Source: Actinomycetota bacterium (GTDB lineage Bacteria > Actinomycetota > Humimicrobiia > Humimicrobiales > Humimicrobiaceae). From it: a stretch of 11,420 nucleotides of DNA. Every line of letters starts with the position of its first letter. Position 1 is the first letter of the stretch. A program made the translations under genes and the position numbers. Of this stretch, positions 5,570 through 11,420 are shown in pieces. The stretch spans positions 1 through 11,420 of the forward strand of contig JAQUMQ010000022.1 of assembly GCA_028718045.1 (NCBI GenBank). Direction: 5' to 3'. Below the pieces are notes generated by a model, which was not told the origin of the DNA, ran no database searches, and saw only the letters and a list, made by a program, of their open reading frames with translations.

Positions 5570-6725
5570 TCTTCATCCTGTCAAGTGCCTCTTCTAATCT
5601 GCAATCGTCAATGGTCAACGATATTCTAAAATACCCTTCTCCGTAACTTCCGTAAGCGCTCCCCGGAGTTACTACCACGTTGCTCTTATCAAGTAGTGCT
5701 TTTGCAAATGATGCAGAATCATAACCTTCGGGAACTTTTACCCATATATAAATAGTATTATATGACTTATAATATTTAAATCCTATTTTATCTAGAAGTT
5801 CCCAAACTTTTTTCCTTCGTCTGTTATATATTTTATTGTTTAAATCAATTAATTCTTCATAATTATCAAGAGCAACAGCGGCAGCATGTTGTATCGCATT
5901 AAAAACCCCTGAATCAACATTTGATTTATATTTTCCGAGACTTTTTATGACAGCATCATTGCCTACGGCAAAGCTTATTCTCCAACCAGTCATATTAAAA
6001 GATTTTGAAAGTGAATAAAACTCAATCCCAACATCTTTTGAATTTTTTGCGTTTAAAAAACTTACAGGCTTATGCTCATCATCTGCATAAATATCTCCAT
6101 AGGCATTATCATGACAAACTATAATTTCATATTTTGATGCAAAATCGACTAGCTTGTCAAAAAAGTTAACGCTGCATGGTGCGCTTGTAGGATTACCCGG
6201 GTAATTCAAGTGCATTAGTTTTGCTTTTTTTGCAGCATTTTCATCTATTTTGGAAAAATCAATTAAAAAATCATTTTCCTCAGTTAACGGCATCGCATAG
6301 GTTGTTCCGCCTGCGAACATCGTTCCTATTTTATATACGGGATAACAAGGATCGGGAACAAGCACCAAATCACCGGGATTAACATAAACATATGCTATAT
6401 TTGCGATTCCTTCTTTTGAACCCCATAAAGGCAGGACTTCATTTTCCGGATCAATGTTTATTCCGAATCTTTTTTTATAAAATCGAGCTGCGGCAGATTT
6501 TAAAACTTTATGTCCATAGCTTGAAGGATACCTGTGGTTTTCCTTATTCGATGCTTCTTTGCAAAGTTCTTTAACGATTGCATCGGCAGTATTGGTGTCG
6601 GGATCTCCGATACCAAGACTGATGACATCGATATGCTCTTCTTTCTTTTTTTTTATTATTTTATCTATTTCCGCAAATAAGTACGGAGGGATGGATTTTA
6701 ACCTGTTTGATTCTTCAAACAACAT
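5559..6725 (-). CDS. dapL: LL-diaminopimelate aminotransferase
   Basis: PLP enzyme that makes LL-2,6-diaminopimelate directly from tetrahydrodipicolinate with glutamate as donor, bypassing the succinyl or acetyl intermediates (DapD/DapC/DapE). It is a class I/II fold-type I aminotransferase of 388 residues. It opens with the DapL-typical PPYLFAEIDK (13-22) and DVISLGIGDPD (33-43). Then come GSKEGIANI (102-110), PDPCYPVY (124-131), NYPGNPT (174-180, usually NYPNNPT), HDNAYGDI (205-212) with Asp206 and Tyr209 binding the cofactor, the Schiff-base Lys241 in SLSKSFNMTGWRI, and FRISL (366-370) with the substrate-carboxylate Arg367. The start ATG follows AAGGA by 8 bases. dapF lies 27 bp upstream, and its product uses the LL-DAP made here, so the assignment is stronger than similarity alone. 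Another aminotransferase specificity is unlikely. Confidence 0.94.
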   Translation of the reverse strand: MLFEESNRLKSIPPYLFAEIDKIIKKKKEEHIDVISLGIGDPDTNTADAIVKELCKEASNKENHRYPSSYGHKVLKSAAARFYKKRFGINIDPENEVLPLWGSKEGIANIAYVYVNPGDLVLVPDPCYPVYKIGTMFAGGTTYAMPLTEENDFLIDFSKIDENAAKKAKLMHLNYPGNPTSAPCSVNFFDKLVDFASKYEIIVCHDNAYGDIYADDEHKPVSFLNAKNSKDVGIEFYSLSKSFNMTGWRISFAVGNDAVIKSLGKYKSNVDSGVFNAIQHAAAVALDNYEELIDLNNKIYNRRRKKVWELLDKIGFKYYKSYNTIYIWVKVPEGYDSASFAKALLDKSNVVVTPGSAYGSYGEGYFRISLTIDDCRLEEALDRMKNVF

Positions 6726-6752
6726 TTGCGATATCCTTTCATCAAAATAAGA

Positions 6753-7715
6753 TTAATTAATTTTTAACAATATATTGCCGTTAAAGTTCAATGATGCAGT
6801 TCCTTTAAGAATAACGCTGTCATTTTCGCTACCATTCCACCGAATATTCAAAACTCCACCTTTTAAATTAACTTTAACAAAATTGGATTTTATTTTTCCG
6901 AGCACAATTGCAGCAACTGCAGCAGCACATGCGCCTGTTCCGCACGCCAAAGTCTCTCCGCATCCCCTTTCCCATACAATCATTGAAATTTCATTATCGT
7001 TTTCGATCTTGACAAATTCTACATTTGTTTTTTCGGGGAAAAAAGGATGATTTTCTATTTTAGCACCCAAGTCATTTATATTTATCTGGTTTAGCATTTC
7101 ATTTTCTTTCAAGAATATAATACAGTGAGGGTTACCCATCGATACACAATTTATGATATAATTTGTATTACGAATTTGAAGTTTATAATTGAATACCATC
7201 CTATCGTATTTTCCTTCTGATTCTTTGGTATATTTCTTTAAATACATATTATTAAACTGTGCTTTTTTTAAATCGGAATCAGATTTTACCCCAAGCATTT
7301 CGATATTCACGGGTATTTTTTCAGGATGAAAAATAGGAAAACCCATGTCTACTTGAATTTCCCCTACTATATTATCTTTAAGTAATTCCATAACCACTTT
7401 TTTTATTCCTGCACGTGTTTCAATTAAAATTGATTCGGTGTTAGTTAAATTATGATCATATATAAATTTTGACATACAGCGTATGCCATTTCCGCACATT
7501 TCGGCAACTGTTCCGTCGCTGTTATAATAATCCATAAAAAAATTAGCTGTAGAGGATTTCCTGACAATAATTACTCCATCAGCTCCGATTCCGAAATGTC
7601 TGTCACATAACATTTTTATTTCTTTATCTGATAACATTATGTTTTCTACAGTTGCATCTATAATTATAAAGTCATTGCCTTGTCCATTTAATTTTGAAAA
7701 CCTAATTTTTTTCAT
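6753..7715 (-). CDS. dapF: Diaminopimelate epimerase with an enlarged mid-region
   Basis: Epimerises LL- to meso-diaminopimelate, the precursor of lysine and peptidoglycan cross-links, by a PLP-independent two-cysteine mechanism. Both catalytic cysteines are present, in EMCGNGIRC and ETLACGTGACAAA (Cys74 and Cys258 when counted from the ATG). The fold marks GNDFIIID, GIGADG and VSMGNPH are also clear. At 320 residues it exceeds the usual 270-285. The excess lies between the IPV segment and VSMGNPH, about residues 140-178, a charged Lys/Glu-rich stretch. The start chosen is ATG 7713-7715, not the TTG one codon earlier. Only the ATG is properly spaced from the ribosome-binding match AGGTGAT, which lies inside the end of miaA. 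The overlap with miaA is 14 bp, suggesting coupled translation. Confidence 0.95.
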   Translation of the reverse strand: MKKIRFSKLNGQGNDFIIIDATVENIMLSDKEIKMLCDRHFGIGADGVIIVRKSSTANFFMDYYNSDGTVAEMCGNGIRCMSKFIYDHNLTNTESILIETRAGIKKVVMELLKDNIVGEIQVDMGFPIFHPEKIPVNIEMLGVKSDSDLKKAQFNNMYLKKYTKESEGKYDRMVFNYKLQIRNTNYIINCVSMGNPHCIIFLKENEMLNQININDLGAKIENHPFFPEKTNVEFVKIENDNEISMIVWERGCGETLACGTGACAAAVAAIVLGKIKSNFVKVNLKGGVLNIRWNGSENDSVILKGTASLNFNGNILLKIN

Positions 7716-8733
7716 CAATCACCTGCTGTAAAATAATGCTTAAAATCTCATTTATTAAACTATAAATACTAACATAATTGTCGGTTGTTATCCAATTTAT
7801 TCTTGCATCAGCTTTAAGCCATGTAAGCTGTTTTTTTGCAAGATGTCTTGTATTTTTCTTAATTTCGTCAATGGCCATTTCAAGAGATAATTTTCCATCC
7901 AGGTGCTTAACTAATTCTTTATATCCAATCGCTTGTTGAAGGCTGTAACATTGTTTATAACCATTTTCAACAAGCTTTTTCACTTCAGCCAAAAGCCCTC
8001 TGTCTAACATTCTATCTATCCTGCTTTCAATGTTTTCATAGAGTTGATTCCTATCCATCTTAAGTCCTATAAAAATACAATTATATATCGATTTTCTTTC
8101 ATGCCATTTTTTTTGAAAATCAGAATATTTTTTGCCTGTTTTTCTATAAACTTCAAAAGCTCTTATTATTCTTCTTTCATCGTTTGCCTTTATTTTATCA
8201 GCATATTCTTTATCTATTTGTTTTAATTTTTCGTAATAATTTTGCAGTCCTGTTTCGGTGATTTCATTTTTTATCTTTTTTCTTAAATCATAATCACCTT
8301 CCGGTGCTTTCATTAAATCATCAACTATGGCTCTTATATGAAGACCGGAACCGCCAGCTATTATGGGAACTTTTCCTTTATCGAAAAATTCATTCTTTAT
8401 TGTTTTTCTTGCTCTATCTCTGTATTCGACAGATGTTAAAAAATGATCAGGATTGCATATATTTACAAGGTATTGACTTACGCGGTATTTATCAAAATTT
8501 TGTTTGTCCGTCCCGATATCCATGCCTATATAGGATTGCATAGAATCTGCGGAAATAATATTTGTATCGAATATTCTTGCAAGAATTAAAGCTATTTTGC
8601 TTTTTCCGATTCCGGTAGGGCCACATATTATTATTACGTACTTATTTATTATAAGTTTTGTTATTATATTTATTATATCTATGTTATTTTTAAAAGAATT
8701 TATTTCAGCAGTATTTATATCCTTATTTTCCAT
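7702..8733 (-). CDS. miaA: tRNA dimethylallyltransferase
   Basis: Transfers a dimethylallyl group to N6 of A37 in tRNAs reading UNN codons, giving i6A, the substrate of MiaB encoded just upstream. The P-loop is GPTGIGKS (38-45). It is followed by SADSMQSYIGMDIGT (61-75), with the catalytic Asp63, then GGSGLHI (127-133, usually GGTGLY), DERRIIRAFEVY (185-196), the swivel and anticodon-stem region, QAIGYKEL (267-274) and TRHLAKKQLTW (295-305). The usual His-His-Leu motif after the MDIGT segment reads Gln87-Tyr88-Leu89, a notable divergence. About 30 extra residues precede the P-loop strand. The only Met available is the first, and no Shine-Dalgarno sequence precedes it. The start lies 7 bp after the miaB stop, so translation may be coupled. 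The length of 343 is slightly above normal. hfq, its common partner, is absent here. Confidence 0.93.
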   Translation of the reverse strand: MENKDINTAEINSFKNNIDIINIITKLIINKYVIIICGPTGIGKSKIALILARIFDTNIISADSMQSYIGMDIGTDKQNFDKYRVSQYLVNICNPDHFLTSVEYRDRARKTIKNEFFDKGKVPIIAGGSGLHIRAIVDDLMKAPEGDYDLRKKIKNEITETGLQNYYEKLKQIDKEYADKIKANDERRIIRAFEVYRKTGKKYSDFQKKWHERKSIYNCIFIGLKMDRNQLYENIESRIDRMLDRGLLAEVKKLVENGYKQCYSLQQAIGYKELVKHLDGKLSLEMAIDEIKKNTRHLAKKQLTWLKADARINWITTDNYVSIYSLINEILSIILQQVIDEKN

Positions 8734-8740
8734 GGCATCA

Positions 8741-10042
8741 TTATAAAATTTTGCCTGTAAGATAAAAAGACTTTGCGCCGGTTATTTGAACATTTACAAG
8801 TTTACCTATCAAATCGCTTGTTCCTTCAAAATTAACCACAGAATTATTTTCGAGTCTGCCTTCAAGAAAATTTTTCTTTCCTTTACCTTCGACTAAAACT
8901 TCGAGACATTCTCCTACAATCTTTTGGTTTTCTTCAAGAGATATCTGGTTTTGCAACGTCACCAGTTCTTTGAACCATTCCTTTTTTTCTTTTTTTGAGA
9001 CATTATCTATCAAATCACAAGCTGAAGTACCTTCTCTTTTTGAGTATATAAACGTAAATGCTCTGTTAAACCTTACTTTCTTTACGACATCAAGCGTATG
9101 ATCAAAGTCTTCTCTTTCTTCGCCAGGAAAGCCTGTTATTATGTCTGTTGTTATACAACTATTTTTAATCACCGATCTTATGTTGTTAGCAATTTCTAGG
9201 TAATACTCTTTCGTATAATTTCTGTTCATCATTTTAAGTACCTTATCGGAACCCGCTTGCAAAGGAAGGTGTATGTGATTCATTATATTAGGTGTATCCG
9301 CAATTATATTAATCAATTCTGCAGATATGTCTTTTGGGTGACTTGTCATAAATCTAATTCTTTTTAAACCTTCAATTTGGGAAATCTTATCCAGCAAATG
9401 CGAAAATGTGATGGGCTTATCCAAATCTTTGCCATAAGAATTTACATTTTGACCCAAAAGCATGATTTCGATGATTCCTTCGGATACAAGTCTTTTTGCC
9501 GTTTTATATATTTCTTCAGGCTTTATCGATATCTCCCTTCCTCTGACATAAGGCACTATACAATATGAGCAAAAATTATTACATCCTATGGAAATGGGAA
9601 TATATGACTTAAAAGAATAAGTACGCTTGAATTTGTCAAGAATGCAATCAAATCCTTTTTCTTTGATTTCGCATATATTTTTATTCGATTTTATCTTTTT
9701 TAAAATAAGCTCGGGGAGTTGTGAAATATTGTGTGTGCCAAAAACAATATCGACATACGGAAAATCCTTTGATATTTTTTCTTTTAAGTTTTGAGCGGTG
9801 CAACCTCCGACACATATGATGAGGCCGGGTTTTGCTGTTTTAAAGTTTTTTAAATTTCCTATATGTCCATAAAGTTTATTTTCAGCTTTTTCTCTGACAG
9901 CACATGTATTAATAATTACGATATCGCAATCATAAATATTTTCTGTTGCAAAATAGCCTTCATTATCCAAAAGATACGCAATTCTTTCTGAATCAAATTC
10001 ATTCATTTGGCACCCGAAGGTTTCGATATAATACTTTTTCAT
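8741..10042 (-). CDS. miaB: tRNA-2-methylthio-N6-dimethylallyladenosine synthase
   Basis: Radical-SAM methylthiotransferase that converts i6A37 to ms2i6A37 in tRNA, acting after MiaA. The N-terminal UPF0004 domain holds three cysteines for the auxiliary iron-sulfur cluster (Cys11 in TFGCQMN, Cys47 in NTCAVREKAE, Cys81 in GGCTAQ). The radical-SAM cluster motif CNNFCSYC gives Cys154, Cys158 and Cys161 in the CxxxCxxC pattern. RGREISIKP, LLGQNVNSYG, HLPLQAGSD and the TRAM domain (about the last 65 residues) complete the family pattern. The start chosen is ATG 10040-10042, which gives the typical MKKYYIETFGCQMN. A TTG at 10055-10057 would add five residues but has no clear ribosome-binding site, whereas AAGAGAT precedes the ATG. 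The length of 433 residues is normal. The motifs favour MiaB over the related MtaB and RimO. Confidence 0.96.
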   Translation of the reverse strand: MKKYYIETFGCQMNEFDSERIAYLLDNEGYFATENIYDCDIVIINTCAVREKAENKLYGHIGNLKNFKTAKPGLIICVGGCTAQNLKEKISKDFPYVDIVFGTHNISQLPELILKKIKSNKNICEIKEKGFDCILDKFKRTYSFKSYIPISIGCNNFCSYCIVPYVRGREISIKPEEIYKTAKRLVSEGIIEIMLLGQNVNSYGKDLDKPITFSHLLDKISQIEGLKRIRFMTSHPKDISAELINIIADTPNIMNHIHLPLQAGSDKVLKMMNRNYTKEYYLEIANNIRSVIKNSCITTDIITGFPGEEREDFDHTLDVVKKVRFNRAFTFIYSKREGTSACDLIDNVSKKEKKEWFKELVTLQNQISLEENQKIVGECLEVLVEGKGKKNFLEGRLENNSVVNFEGTSDLIGKLVNVQITGAKSFYLTGKIL

Positions 10043-10116
10043 ATTATCTCTTAACAATGTTGCTCAACAATTTTCCCCATTTTTAACTTTTATGCCATAC
10101 CGATAAAAATCATAAG

Positions 10117-10144
10117 ATAACACATATTATTTTTAAAATGTAAA
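10117..10144 (-). promoter_or_regulatory. Possible promoter for the miaB-hflX gene train
   Basis: In the 144-bp gap between spoVS and miaB, the minus strand reads TTTACA (10139-10144), then 16 bp, then TGTTAT (10117-10122). These match five and four of six consensus bases. Transcription would start about 70 bp before miaB. This is the widest gap in the minus-strand train, so a second promoter here is reasonable but not proven. A small hairpin with TGTTG/CAACA arms lies between it and the miaB start. Confidence 0.3.
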
Positions 10145-10186
10145 ACATGATGATTTTAATTTAAGAAGGCTATAATGGCAATACTT

Positions 10187-10459
10187 CTAATAATCTATCG
10201 GCCTTGTCTCGATTGTCAGCACTATCGCAGTCTTTGTCTCTCCGTTGACTTCTATATCTCTAAAAAAAGGTATACACAGTATTTCGTTTCCGGTTGGGGC
10301 TATGTAACCTCTTGCTATAGCAATTCCTTTAATAGTTTGATTTAATGCAGCGGCACCTATTGTTTGAATCTGGACTTTACCTTCTTCTCTTATTATTCCC
10401 GCAATAGCTCCGGCAATGGAGTTTGGCCGTGTAGTAGATGAAACCTTTAGTATTTTCAT
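10187..10459 (-). CDS. spoVS: Stage V sporulation protein S
   Basis: Small conserved protein of the SpoVS/Alba-like family. In Bacillus subtilis it affects septum formation and progress beyond stage V. Its molecular role is still unclear, although the fold resembles nucleic-acid-binding Alba proteins. The 90 residues follow the family closely: KVSSTTRPNSIAGAIAG (4-20), the central IGAAALNQTIKGIAIARGYIAP (34-55, the most conserved part) and TAIVLTIETRP near the end. It has a few more C-terminal residues than the 86-residue Bacillus protein. The ATG at 10457-10459 lies 12 bp after the stop of the upstream ATPase gene. No Shine-Dalgarno sequence stands at the right distance, so it may rely on coupling. 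It supports the view that the host forms endospores, although spoVS also occurs in non-spore-formers. Confidence 0.95.
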   Translation of the reverse strand: MKILKVSSTTRPNSIAGAIAGIIREEGKVQIQTIGAAALNQTIKGIAIARGYIAPTGNEILCIPFFRDIEVNGETKTAIVLTIETRPIDY

Positions 10460-10471
10460 ATTGCTTTTAAA

Positions 10472-11420
10472 TTAAACTTCCTTAAGTTCTATGTTTATTC
10501 TAATAATATTGTTGCATTTTTTAAAATTGATATTATTATCAGGTTCTATTAAATATTTGCTACCTATTTTTTTTATTTTTTCATTTACTTCTTTTATTAT
10601 ATCGCTAATTTCATCATCTTTAAATCTAAGTGCAAGTTTTTGTCCATCATGCAACACCAAATTTTTGGCAAGTCCAATTTTATCTTCCGAATTTAAATTA
10701 CTTGCTTTGCCAGACTCATTTTTGCTGCAAACTTTATCATTATTCGGTAATTTTTCCTCATCTTTTTCGTCCAGTGTCTCGTTTTCAATCTTTTTTATGT
10801 GCACTAAGCTGCTTGTATCGATAGGATCGATGGATTTAATTTCGTCATATGCAATTCTTTGCACCGTTCTTTCCGATATTTCCATATTGAAAAAAGTTTT
10901 TGTTATCTTGCTTAAAATCAAATAATTTTCAGTAAGATACGGAATAAAATTAACTTTAACCTTATTGTTGTTATTTAAATAATTTATTAAAAAATCCCAA
11001 TTATCGAACTTCGGGTAATCAGCTGATATATTTGAATTTTTTAAATTATTGCGCATCGATGTTATTATCTGTGAAGGTGTCCCATAGTAAACATTTATAT
11101 CCGGATTCTGAAGTGAAAATTCGACTAACGTTTTAGGAATATTGTTCACGCCGCCTATTATATTCATATTGCCATCCAGATCAATTATTTGAGGAAATAC
11201 CGACTGGTCTTTTTTTTCGGGTACTTTTTCCAAATCTATATCCAGAAACATTGAAGTCCCCTGCCCTTCTTTTGAAAAGATTATTTTTATATCATCGGCA
11301 TTTAATTTAATAGAAAAAAGAGCCATCCCTCTGCCATTGAAACCATATATATCTTTTACTGCGTTTTCCAATTTTGACGTAACTCTGGCTTCGAAAATCA
11401 AATTTTGGACTGTAGACGGT
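10472..11420 (-). CDS. C-terminal part of a GHKL-type ATPase-like protein, cut by the window edge
   Basis: The frame is open to the right edge, with no ribosome-binding site before the in-frame TTG at 11399-11401, so the gene surely starts outside the window; 315 residues are visible. The first 65 resemble the last part of a GHKL (histidine kinase/HSP90/MutL) nucleotide-binding domain: YGFNGRGMALFSI (25-37), like the GxGLxL lid box, then KIIFSKEGQGTSMFLDI (45-61), like the GxGT strand pair. The N-box and DxGxG would lie in the missing part. A region of about 140 residues (roughly 70-200) follows that I do not recognise. It contains SERTVQRI, which could be part of a DNA-binding helix pair. 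Then come an acidic, low-complexity linker (about 209-248) and a short alpha/beta end. It is 12 bp before spoVS, so both are probably cotranscribed. The biological role is unknown. A MutL-like or anti-sigma-like ATPase is possible. Confidence 0.75.
   Translation of the reverse strand, partial: PSTVQNLIFEARVTSKLENAVKDIYGFNGRGMALFSIKLNADDIKIIFSKEGQGTSMFLDIDLEKVPEKKDQSVFPQIIDLDGNMNIIGGVNNIPKTLVEFSLQNPDINVYYGTPSQIITSMRNNLKNSNISADYPKFDNWDFLINYLNNNNKVKVNFIPYLTENYLILSKITKTFFNMEISERTVQRIAYDEIKSIDPIDTSSLVHIKKIENETLDEKDEEKLPNNDKVCSKNESGKASNLNSEDKIGLAKNLVLHDGQKLALRFKDDEISDIIKEVNEKIKKIGSKYLIEPDNNINFKKCNNIIRINIELKEV

Noticed and set aside
7716..7718. TTG as the dapF start codon
   Set aside because: The ribosome-binding match AGGTGAT is too close to the TTG. 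The ATG one codon later has the right spacing.
10055..10057. TTG as the miaB start codon
   Set aside because: It adds five residues absent from typical MiaB N-termini and lacks a clear ribosome-binding site. The ATG at 10040-10042 gives the normal MKKYYIETFGCQMN start.
10164..10188. Terminator hairpin after spoVS
   Set aside because: The AGAAG/CTTCT arms give only five pairs around a 15-nt loop and no run of U follows, so it is too weak to call.
10491..10925. A 144-codon open frame on the plus strand
   Set aside because: It is antisense to the GHKL-like gene, is made of low-complexity Ser/Phe/Leu residues typical of a shadow of AT-rich coding DNA, and matches no family. The minus-strand frame has recognisable motifs.
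11399..11401. TTG as the start of the GHKL-like gene
   Set aside because: The frame stays open to the window edge, no ribosome-binding site precedes it, and the conserved fold begins well upstream, so this codon is internal.

Overview
The window looks like a chromosomal piece of a low-GC, spore-forming anaerobe of the Clostridia. The DNA is very AT-rich, most clearly between genes. SpoVS points to endospore formation. Lysine/peptidoglycan synthesis appears to use the LL-diaminopimelate aminotransferase (DapL) route, and the LexA operators are of the Gram-positive CGAAC-N4-GTTCG type. The species cannot be named from sequence alone.

Layout. Positions 1-587 hold no recognisable gene. Positions 588-1460 (minus strand) carry dut (dUTPase) and, upstream of it, a short membrane-anchored LysM-like protein of the YneA type (SOS cell-division inhibitor). 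A 200-bp divergent region follows, with a consensus promoter and two mirror-image LexA boxes. On the plus strand come a PF06695/COG2426 membrane protein, a stand-alone ilvC and lexA. The ilvC terminator hairpin contains a LexA-like box that overlaps a probable lexA promoter.

Positions 4196 to the right edge form one minus-strand gene train. In transcription order it is a GHKL-type ATPase fragment (5' end outside the window), spoVS, miaB, miaA, dapF, dapL and hflX. Genes from miaB onward are 7-27 bp apart or overlap, which suggests an operon with translational coupling. It combines tRNA A37 modification (MiaA then MiaB), meso-diaminopimelate synthesis (DapL then DapF) and a ribosome-rescue GTPase (HflX), with two sporulation or regulatory-type genes at the front.

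How the genes fit together. The left half is an SOS neighbourhood: LexA, its probable autoregulatory site, a doubly operated division inhibitor, and a dUTPase that limits uracil entry into DNA. ilvC and the PF06695 gene lie between these parts. Most genes are ordinary housekeeping genes. The points most worth a second look are the cofactor loop of the ketol-acid reductoisomerase (predicted NADH-preferring), the architecture of the SOS promoters, the GHKL ATPase next to spoVS, and the insertion in DapF.
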